A stretch of DNA of 5,600 nucleotides from Anaerolineales bacterium (lineage in GTDB: Bacteria > Chloroflexota > Anaerolineae > Epilineales > JAANWY01): assembly GCA_018263655.1 (NCBI GenBank), contig JAANWY010000302.1:1-5600 (forward strand). The letters run 5' to 3'. Shown one piece after another: positions 1-4,328 of the stretch. A program made the translations under genes and the position numbers. The notes beneath the pieces are model-generated. The model had not been told where the DNA came from and did not search any database. It was given only the letters and a program-made list of their open reading frames with translations. The first letter of the stretch is position 1, and every line of letters begins with the position of its first letter.

Positions 1-1
1 T

Positions 2-90
2 TCTCAATATATGGGGGGACATGTACGACGATTTGGTAAATCGTCGGGTCGAAATACCATTTCGACCTACATAGCCCTGAAATATTGAGA
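2..90. repeat. Nested inverted repeats forming a potential three-way junction
   Basis: An outer arm TCTCAATAT (2-10) is perfectly complementary to ATATTGAGA (82-90). Inside it, three G-C pairs (15-17 with 75-77) and ATGTA/TACAT (21-25 with 68-72) continue the stem. The stem then opens directly onto two perfect 21-nt hairpins: CGACGATTT/AAATCGTCG (26-34 with 38-46, loop GGT) and GGTCGAAAT/ATTTCGACC (47-55 with 59-67, loop ACC). No unpaired bases lie between the three helices, and the two loops are complementary to each other. It is not a tRNA: there is no anticodon arm or CCA-type acceptor. It could be a small palindromic mobile element, a single-strand DNA recognition structure, or a structured leader. 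I cannot tell which, and the sequence to the left is not visible. Confidence 0.8.
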
Positions 91-105
91 TGATACACTA
101 TCGTC

Positions 106-456
106 TTGCTTGACACCGACATCGTGTCTTTCATATTTAAGGGTGATACTCGCGCCGAGTTGTATGCCGCTCGTCACTCTATCAATGGGCCGCTATCCGT
201 CAATAGGGGTTCTCGTCGCATACAGCAGCTAGAGAATACGCTTGCGACAACGTATGCAGTATTACCGTTCGATATTGTCGTGTGCCAATTGTGGGGTAAG
301 GTGAGGGCAGAACGCCGTGCAATTGGCAGACCGATCTCGCCTCAAGATGCATGGATAGCCGCGACAGCATTGCAATACGACATTCCACTGATGACCCACA
401 ACCCTGATGATTTTGAAAACATTCAAGACCCTGAGGTGATAACGGTTGCTCCATAA
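106..456 (+). pseudogene. VapC-type PIN-domain toxin, internally deleted and probably inactive
   Basis: The product resembles type II toxin-antitoxin VapC ribonucleases, which cleave RNA with a Mg2+ site of conserved acidic residues. Visible PIN features are LDTD at residues 2-5, the segment RPISPQDAWIAATAL (75-89, D81) and THNPDDF (97-103, D101/D102). The central block with the second conserved acidic residue, normally in a motif like SFMTVAELYRWA between the first and second thirds, is absent: residues 28-36 (GPLSVNRGS) jump straight into RRIQQLE. About 15 residues seem lost in frame, giving 116 aa against a usual 130-137. The start is also damaged. The open frame begins at TTG 106, while an ATG at 90 reads M-I-H-Y then stops; removing one base near 102-104 would give M-I-H-Y-L-L-L-D-T-D. 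No antitoxin gene is visible. Base composition is AT-richer than the genes downstream. A functional short form from TTG cannot be excluded. Confidence 0.75.
433..440 (+). promoter_or_regulatory. Strong Shine-Dalgarno for the DUF1445 gene
   Basis: GAGGTGAT is an 8-base match to the complement of the usual 16S rRNA 3' end. It lies 5 nt before TTG 446 and inside the last codons of the vapC remnant. It decides the start: an in-frame TAA at 440-442 rules out anything upstream, and there is no in-frame ATG before the conserved region. Its position suggests translational coupling to vapC. Confidence 0.75.
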
Positions 457-1240
457 CCCCCACGCAACCGGAGCGGAGGCGAGAGCCGCGATTCGCGCCG
501 GCCAGTGGACCGGACCCACCGCCGGCCTGGCCCCGGGCTACACCCAGGCCAACCTGACGATCCTGCCCGAGGCCGACGCCTTCGATTTCCTGCGCTTCTG
601 TGTCCGCAACCCGAAGCCCTGCCCAATGTTGGACGTCACCGATCCTGGCTCGCCCCATCCCGATCCAGCGTGGGCCGAAGGCGCCGATCTGCGGACGGAC
701 GCGCCCCGCTACCGCGTCTTTGAGCGAGGAGAACTGGTCGACGAGCCAACTGACCTGCTCGACTGGTGGCGCGACGACCTGGTGACGTTCCTGCTGGGGT
801 GTAGCTTTACGTTCGAACGAGCATTGTTGGCCGCCGGCGTGCCAGTGCGCCACTTGGAGTATGGCTGCAACGTGTCGATGTACCGCACTACGCGGCAGTG
901 CCGGCCAGCCGGCCGATTTCACGGCCCGCTCGTCGTCACTATGCGACCGATCCCGGGCAACCTGGTGGCTCGGGCAGTGCAGGTCACCTCGCGCTACCCC
1001 TCGGTCCACGGCGCTCCCGTCCACATAGGCGATCCGGCGGCGTTGGGCATCGTCGACCTGGCACAGCCCGACTACGGCGATCCGGTGCCGGTGGAGGCCG
1101 GCGAGGTACCCGTCTTCTGGGCCTGCGGCGTCACCCCCCAGGCCGTGGCCCTGGAAAGCCGCGTTCCTCTCATGATCACCCACACGCCGGGGCACATGTT
1201 CGTGACGGATCGGCTGGACGAGGAATTGGCTGGGAGATGA
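446..1240 (+). CDS. DUF1445 / D-glutamate cyclase-like protein (putative hydro-lyase)
   Basis: This 264-aa protein matches the DUF1445 family (bacterial YcsI-like 'putative hydro-lyases'), whose mammalian relative DGLUCY is described as a D-glutamate cyclase producing 5-oxo-D-proline. Family segments seen in order are GQWTGPTAGLAPGYTQAN (19-36), DFLRFCVRNPKPCPMLDVTD (47-66), FLLGCSFTFERALLAAG (115-131), MRPIPGNLVARAVQVTSRYP (166-185), VPVFWACGVTPQ (221-232) and ITHTPGHMFVTD (244-255). Length is normal for the family and no signal peptide or membrane segment is seen, so it is probably cytoplasmic. The start is TTG, overlapping the end of vapC by 11 nt, with a strong ribosome site. The conserved region begins at about residue 8, so nothing essential is missing. 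It lies 74 nt before hyuA on the same strand. Together with a 5-oxoprolinase-type enzyme this suggests 5-oxoproline metabolism; in Bacillus subtilis ycsI also sits with 5-oxoprolinase genes. The reaction of this protein is inferred, not shown. Confidence 0.9.
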   Translation: MLHNPHATGAEARAAIRAGQWTGPTAGLAPGYTQANLTILPEADAFDFLRFCVRNPKPCPMLDVTDPGSPHPDPAWAEGADLRTDAPRYRVFERGELVDEPTDLLDWWRDDLVTFLLGCSFTFERALLAAGVPVRHLEYGCNVSMYRTTRQCRPAGRFHGPLVVTMRPIPGNLVARAVQVTSRYPSVHGAPVHIGDPAALGIVDLAQPDYGDPVPVEAGEVPVFWACGVTPQAVALESRVPLMITHTPGHMFVTDRLDEELAGR

Positions 1241-1257
1241 GAAACGAGAAATGAGAG
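1237..1257 (+). repeat. Three-unit heptamer array at the DUF1445 stop codon
   Basis: Three tandem 7-bp units read ATGAGAA, ACGAGAA and ATGAGAG. The TGA stop of the upstream gene (1238-1240) lies in the first unit. The array merges into the left arm of the inverted repeat that follows. It resembles the short heptanucleotide arrays known from some bacterial phyla; similar arrays with different units occur at three other places in this window. Confidence 0.6.
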
Positions 1258-1291
1258 ACCTTTAGGGTTTCTGAAACCCTAAAGGTCTCTC
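1253..1291. repeat. Perfect 19-bp inverted repeat between the DUF1445 gene and hyuA
   Basis: The arms 1253-1271 and 1273-1291 are perfectly complementary around a single central T at 1272. The core is CCTTTAGGGTTTC on the left and GAAACCCTAAAGG on the right. No T-tract follows the right arm, so it does not look like a standard intrinsic terminator. With 19 uninterrupted pairs it is far beyond chance. It may be a dispersed palindromic element or an mRNA hairpin separating two cistrons. A one-base loop is tight for RNA, so a few central pairs would open in practice. Confidence 0.9.
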
Positions 1292-1308
1292 GCAACGAGG
1301 CGAGAGAC
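1285..1308 (+). promoter_or_regulatory. Alternative hairpin over the hyuA ribosome-binding region
   Basis: GTCTCTCG (1285-1292) pairs perfectly with CGAGAGAC (1301-1308), leaving the loop CAACGAGG. Its left arm is also most of the outer right arm of the 1253-1291 palindrome, so the two structures exclude each other. The only purine-rich Shine-Dalgarno candidates for hyuA, GAGG (1297-1300) and GAGAGA (1302-1307), lie in its loop and right arm. A role in controlling hyuA translation is inference; it could also be an outcome of the repeated GAGAGAC motif. Confidence 0.4.
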
Positions 1309-1314
1309 ACGACA

Positions 1315-3357
1315 ATGCGCATCGGAATCGACATCGGCGGTACCTTCACGGACTTTGTGATCTTCGACGAAGAAGCCGGCACGTTTGAGACCTACAAGAC
1401 GTTATCCACACCTTATGACCCGGCCGAGGCCGTGCTAAGCGGCCTGGAACGGGTATCGAGCACCGTCGTCAGCAACGTCACCCAATCCCCAATACCCAAT
1501 CTCAGCATCGTCCACGGCTCCACGGTAGCGACCAACGCGCTGCTGGAGCGCAAAGGGGCTCGCACGGCACTGATCACGACCCGGGGCTTCCGCGACGTTC
1601 TGGCCATCGGCCGGCAAACGCGCACCGACATCTACGACTTCTTCGCCGACCGCCCCGAACCGCTGGTGCCCGCCGAGCGCCGGCTAGAAATCACCGAGCG
1701 CGTCGATCACAGAGGCAACATCCTCACGCCGCTTGACACAGCTGAACTGCTCGAAATCGTCGAGCAACTGGAGGCACTGAACGTCGACTCCGTCGCCGTG
1801 TCACTGCTATTCTCTTTCTTGCATCCGGATCATGAACGCATCATTACGGAGCGCCTGCGCGAGGCCGGCTTCTTCGTGTCACCCTCCAGTGAAATCCTCC
1901 CCGAATTCCGCGAGTATGAGCGCACCAGCACCACCGTGATCAACGCCTACGTCTCGCCCATCATGGACGGCTACCTGGGTCGGCTGGAAGCCGAACTCGA
2001 CGCCGAAGACTTCCGCATCATGCAGTCTAACGGCGGCAGCATCCGCGCTGAGCAAGCTCGGGCCGAGGCTGTGCGGTCGATCCTATCGGGGCCGGCCGGC
2101 GGTGTCGTCGGCGCTCAGCACGTGGCAGCCGAGGCCGGCTTTGAGCGCGTGATCACCTTCGACATGGGCGGTACTTCCACTGACGTCTCGCTGTGCGACG
2201 GCCATATCCATGTGACCGCCGAGGGCGAAATCGGCGGCCTGCCCATTCGCATCCCGTACATCGACATCCATACCGTTGGTTCCGGCGGCGGCTCCACTGC
2301 CTATGTGGACGCCGGCGGCGCCCTGCGCGTCGGCCCGCAGAGCGCTGGCGCCGATCCTGGCCCGGTGTGCTATGGTATGGGAGGCACACAGCCCACTGTT
2401 ACTGACGCCAACCTGGTCCTGGGCCGGCTCGCGCCCGATTACTTCCTGGACGGGCGCATGGACCTGGTCGCAGGCGAGGCATACCAGGCACTAACCGAGC
2501 TTGCCGAAGAGGCCAGCTTGACGCCACAGCAAGGCCTCGACGCTGCCCAAACGGCCGCCCTGGGTGTGATCCAGGTCGTGAACGCTCACATGGAACGCGC
2601 GCTGCGCGTCATCTCGGTGGAGCGAGGACACGATCCTGGCGACTTCACCCTGGTCTCGTTCGGCGGGGCCGGCGGTCTCCACGCCTGCGATCTGGCGCGG
2701 GCGCTGGGTATCCCACGCGTCCTGGTGCCGCCCGGCGCATCCACGCTGTCGGCCTTCGGCATGCTGACAGCCGATGTGATCAAAGACTACGTGCAAACGG
2801 TGATGCTGCCCGGTGATACTCCGCACGACGAACTCAAACGACGAATCACCCCTCTGGTCGAGCGCGGCCGCGGAGAGATCCTGGCACAGGGCGTCCCCGC
2901 CGAAGAGATTGAGTTGCACCGCGAACTCGACATGCGCTACGTGGGTCAATCCTACGAGCTAACGATTCCGCTGAGCCAGAATATCAACGAAGCCTTTCAT
3001 CCCACTCACTTTCAGGCCTACGGCTACAGCGAGCCGTCGGCGCCGGTGGAGATCGTCAACCTGCGACTCCGCGCCGTGGGTGGCGTGCCGCGGCCGGCGC
3101 TCCCCCACGAACCCCTCGGCTCCGCCGATTCATCCACCGCCTATCTGGACCATCGGCCCGTCGTCCTCACCGACGGCATCGCCGATGTCCCATTCTACCG
3201 GGGAGAACGCCTGCGGCCAGGCCACGAGATCGAAGGGCCGGCGATAATCGTGCAGAAGGACACGACAACCTTTCTGTCCACAAATGACGACGCCGAAGTG
3301 GATGGCGGTTACAATCTGATCATCGACGTGAAACGTGGCGTAATGCGTGATGCGTGA
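1315..3357 (+). CDS. hyuA: HyuA-type subunit of ATP-dependent hydantoinase/5-oxoprolinase
   Basis: This 680-aa protein is the large ATP-binding subunit of the hydantoinase A/5-oxoprolinase family, which activates a cyclic amide (5-oxoproline, N-methylhydantoin or similar) with ATP; it normally works with a HyuB subunit. Domains in order are the N-terminal hydantoinase/oxoprolinase domain (about 1-190) with IGIDIGGTFTDF (3-14) and VHGSTVATNALLERKG (66-81); the central ATPase-like domain (about 200-490) with LSGPAGGVVGA (257-267), FDMGGTSTDV (282-291), GSGGGS (322-327), SAGADPGPVCYG (343-354), SFGGAGGLHAC (448-458) and GASTLSAFG (474-482); and a C-terminal domain with RYVGQSYEL (541-549) and GPAIIVQKDTTT (641-652). 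Length is typical. ATG 1315 gives the conserved start; the ribosome site is weak and lies in a potential hairpin. Residues 55-61 and the last residues VMRDA are encoded by heptamer arrays. The context suggests 5-oxoproline as substrate, but acetophenone carboxylase-like or N-methylhydantoin activities share this fold. Confidence 0.95.
   Translation: MRIGIDIGGTFTDFVIFDEEAGTFETYKTLSTPYDPAEAVLSGLERVSSTVVSNVTQSPIPNLSIVHGSTVATNALLERKGARTALITTRGFRDVLAIGRQTRTDIYDFFADRPEPLVPAERRLEITERVDHRGNILTPLDTAELLEIVEQLEALNVDSVAVSLLFSFLHPDHERIITERLREAGFFVSPSSEILPEFREYERTSTTVINAYVSPIMDGYLGRLEAELDAEDFRIMQSNGGSIRAEQARAEAVRSILSGPAGGVVGAQHVAAEAGFERVITFDMGGTSTDVSLCDGHIHVTAEGEIGGLPIRIPYIDIHTVGSGGGSTAYVDAGGALRVGPQSAGADPGPVCYGMGGTQPTVTDANLVLGRLAPDYFLDGRMDLVAGEAYQALTELAEEASLTPQQGLDAAQTAALGVIQVVNAHMERALRVISVERGHDPGDFTLVSFGGAGGLHACDLARALGIPRVLVPPGASTLSAFGMLTADVIKDYVQTVMLPGDTPHDELKRRITPLVERGRGEILAQGVPAEEIELHRELDMRYVGQSYELTIPLSQNINEAFHPTHFQAYGYSEPSAPVEIVNLRLRAVGGVPRPALPHEPLGSADSSTAYLDHRPVVLTDGIADVPFYRGERLRPGHEIEGPAIIVQKDTTTFLSTNDDAEVDGGYNLIIDVKRGVMRDA
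1481..1501 (+). repeat. In-frame three-unit heptamer array inside hyuA
   Basis: Three tandem units CCCAATC, CCCAATA and CCCAATC total 21 bp, so the reading frame is kept. They encode roughly T-Q-S-P-I-P-N, just before the conserved IVHGSTVATN. Relatives usually have an acidic helix-to-strand linker such as LDPSEIDR at this place, so the array seems to have entered or replaced a variable surface loop without harming the conserved motifs. Confidence 0.7.
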
Positions 3358-3358
3358 T
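3338..3358 (+). repeat. Three-unit heptamer array spanning the hyuA stop codon
   Basis: The units are GCGTAAT, GCGTGAT and GCGTGAT, followed by a degenerate GGGGTGAT to 3366. The array encodes the last residues VMRDA and supplies the TGA stop (3355-3357), so the natural 3' end of hyuA has been overwritten or extended by the repeat. GCGTGAT (3352-3358) can also pair with ATCACGC (3374-3380), giving a 7-bp stem with a 15-nt loop and no T-tract. Confidence 0.65.
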
Positions 3359-3425
3359 GGGGTGATTCTACGGATCACGCGCCTGTGGTCAGGCCGGCTG
3401 TGGGTGTGTGCAATCTTCGCGTACA

Positions 3426-3460
3426 AGCCCGTTGGGTGACGAGCCTGGCGGGCTGTTTTT
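3426..3460 (+). terminator. Rho-independent terminator downstream of hyuA
   Basis: The left arm 3426-3437 pairs along its full length with 3443-3454 around the loop GACGA, giving 12 pairs of which four are G-U wobbles. The lower six pairs are AGCCCG/CGGGCT. One G and then five T (3456-3460) follow. The wobbles pair only in RNA from the + strand; in minus-strand RNA they become A/C mismatches and no T-run follows, so the terminator is directional. It lies 68 nt after the hyuA stop and should end hyuA transcripts before hyuB. Confidence 0.8.
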
Positions 3461-3471
3461 GTATGAGAACG

Positions 3472-3497
3472 CGGATTCCTCGGATGGACGGATTGCT
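3472..3497 (+). repeat. Degenerate short tandem repeat
   Basis: CGGATTCCT, CGGATGGA and CGGATTGCT follow one another directly, sharing CGGAT at 8-9 bp spacing. It lies in the gene-free stretch 3358-3541 between the terminator and the minus-strand remnant. The units are imperfect, so this is a weak call. Confidence 0.4.
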
Positions 3498-3510
3498 AAA
3501 GCAGGCCGCG

Positions 3511-3539
3511 GCAGACGTGTATGCCGGCGTACAGTCTGC
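3511..3539 (+). other. Imperfect hairpin between the convergent genes
   Basis: GCAGAC (3511-3516) pairs with GTCTGC (3534-3539). After a bulged G (3517), TGTATG (3518-3523) pairs with CGTACA (3528-3533) through one T-G wobble, leaving the loop CCGG. No T-run follows on either strand, so it is not a normal terminator. It may help stabilise the 3' end of the minus-strand transcript or may be chance. Confidence 0.35.
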
Positions 3540-3541
3540 GG

Positions 3542-3625
3542 TCAAACTCGTCCATGGAAATCATCATAGCGAGTTGTACCAGTCGCAAAGTCGCCGGCAC
3601 TGAAAAGCTGTGTGAATCGAGCCAT
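3542..3625 (-). CDS. 27-aa ORF, probable truncated partner of the DUF5678-like gene
   Basis: ATG at 3625 (minus) directly follows the TAG of the upstream gene, an arrangement typical of translational coupling. It encodes MARFTQLFSAGDF followed by ATGTTRYDDFHGRV, then TGA. I do not recognise a domain. DUF5678-like genes are, in my recollection, sometimes followed by a small retroviral-type aspartic protease, but no DTG motif is found in the bases beyond the stop. This is either the truncated 5' end of such a partner or a chance ORF. Confidence 0.3.
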   Translation of the reverse strand: MARFTQLFSAGDFATGTTRYDDFHGRV

Positions 3626-4098
3626 CTACAACACCTTGGTAACAATCGTACTAATGGCATCTTCACCTTGACCGATGGCCGGCATCAGTTCTTCTAGTGA
3701 TTCGGCTGCTCCTAACAGATTTCCCTCACGAACAGCCACCCACTGGCCGCGATACTCGTTCGCATGTTCACGCAACCACGCTTCGAAGCGTCGAGCCCCT
3801 TGGCACGTGGTAGGCGCGTGACTCGCGCGACGGGAGGAGCTAGCACCTGAGCAGCGCGTTGAACCCGCTCGTGATCAGGGAACAGGTCGCCGCCCAGTTG
3901 AGCCAGCTCGATTGCCAGCCTTGCCATCTCCTGGTACAAGGCCAGATCAATCGCCTTGAGAAGCTCTTCCGGGATGCGAGTGGACCAATCGGCCGCTCTG
4001 ACCAGTTCCACGAACGTTCGACGATCACCAGCCCGTGCGCTCTCCTCCATTGCATCAGCAAGGTCGACGTCGTAAACTGTCGGATGGGTTGTCTGCAT
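3626..4098 (-). pseudogene. DUF5678-like small protein gene with a single-base frameshift
   Basis: The first frame starts at ATG 4098 with a strong ribosome site and reads MQTTHPTVYDVDLADAMEES onward through LLKAIDLALYQEMARLAIEL (46-65) to RLPRAKG (95-101). It then runs out of homology and stops at 3712. One frame over, from about 3795, the reading continues as ARRFEAWLREHANEYRGQW, then VAVREGNLLGAAESLEELM, ending in VTKVL with TAG at 3628-3626. That second half matches the DUF5678 pattern (W-L-x-E-x-A-x-x-Y-x-G-x-W-V-A-V, then a G-N-L-L turn and an ES-L-EEL helix). Adding one G to the GGGG run (CCCC at 3796-3799 on the + strand) would restore a single 157-aa protein. The function of DUF5678 proteins is unknown to me; some occur near toxin-antitoxin or protease genes. 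Alternatives are a sequencing error or -1 slippage of Gly-tRNA on GGGG. The gene is antisense to the hyu genes and has its own promoter. Confidence 0.75.
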
Positions 4099-4102
4099 GG
4101 AG

Positions 4103-4111
4103 CCCTCCTTT
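4103..4111 (-). promoter_or_regulatory. Shine-Dalgarno of the DUF5678-like gene
   Basis: Read on the minus strand the sequence is AAAGGAGGG, 4 nt before ATG 4098. It selects this start over the upstream in-frame ATG at 4143, which adds 15 residues (MGIIVDRFLRPKEGS) that would be translated through the ribosome site itself and lie upstream of the predicted transcript start. Confidence 0.8.
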
Positions 4112-4132
4112 GGCCGCAGGAATCTATCCACT

Positions 4133-4160
4133 ATTATGCCCAATGGGTAGGAGTAGTCAA
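4133..4160 (-). promoter_or_regulatory. Sigma-70-type promoter for the minus-strand cassette
   Basis: On the minus strand TTGACT (4160-4155) is followed after 16 bp by CATAAT (4138-4133), each 5 of 6 to consensus. Transcription would start near 4126, leaving a leader of about 28 nt that includes the strong ribosome site. Confidence is good because promoter, ribosome site and start codon line up. Confidence 0.7.
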
Positions 4161-4261
4161 ATTCTCGCTACAGCATGAACAGCGAATGGGTCACGATCGA
4201 AATCTGCCGCGCCCGCCAGGCAGAAATCAGAGAAGGCGTGCGAAAACTCTTCCCCATCCGA

Positions 4262-4290
4262 TTGGAATTCTCTGAAGGTTGATGTATCAT
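4262..4290 (+). promoter_or_regulatory. Candidate sigma-70-type promoter for hyuB
   Basis: TTGGAA (4262-4267, 4 of 6 to TTGACA) is followed after 17 bp by TATCAT (4285-4290, 5 of 6 to TATAAT). Transcription would start near 4297, about 32 nt before hyuB. The -35 match is modest. The terminator after hyuA makes a separate promoter for hyuB likely, and this is the best candidate seen. Confidence 0.5.
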
Positions 4291-4306
4291 TGAGTGAATG
4301 AGCAAA

Positions 4307-4327
4307 GCAGTACGCAGTAGGCAATCC
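4307..4327 (+). repeat. Three-unit heptamer array just before hyuB
   Basis: The units are GCAGTAC, GCAGTAG and a diverged GCAATCC, ending one base before the hyuB ATG. The array occupies the ribosome-binding region; at the junction of units two and three it creates AGTAGG (4316-4321), 5 of 6 to AGGAGG and 7 nt before the start, the only Shine-Dalgarno candidate for hyuB. Confidence 0.55.
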
Positions 4328-4328
4328 C

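Noticed and set aside
1..90. tRNA or tRNA-like gene suggested by the cloverleaf-like fold
   Set aside because: There are only two internal arms with 3-nt loops, and no anticodon loop, T-psi-C motif or acceptor end.
200..1195. Long minus-strand ORF opposite vapC and the DUF1445 gene
   Set aside because: It lies opposite two recognised genes, is rich in Arg, Gly, Ala and His as expected of an antisense shadow in GC-rich DNA, and resembles no family.
1253..1291. Intrinsic terminator between the DUF1445 gene and hyuA
   Set aside because: The hairpin is very strong but is followed by GCAACGAGG and not by a T-run, and hyuA starts shortly after.
2491..2949. Minus-strand ORF inside hyuA
   Set aside because: It is a shadow of conserved hyuA coding sequence, with no domain and no ribosome site seen.
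3859..4275. Plus-strand ORF opposite the DUF5678-like gene
   Set aside because: The minus strand has a promoter, ribosome site and recognisable protein pattern; the + frame has none and crosses the promoter region.
1237..4327. CRISPR-like array from the repeats
   Set aside because: The repeats are 7-bp direct tandems of unrelated sequence at distant sites, with no spacers and no cas genes.
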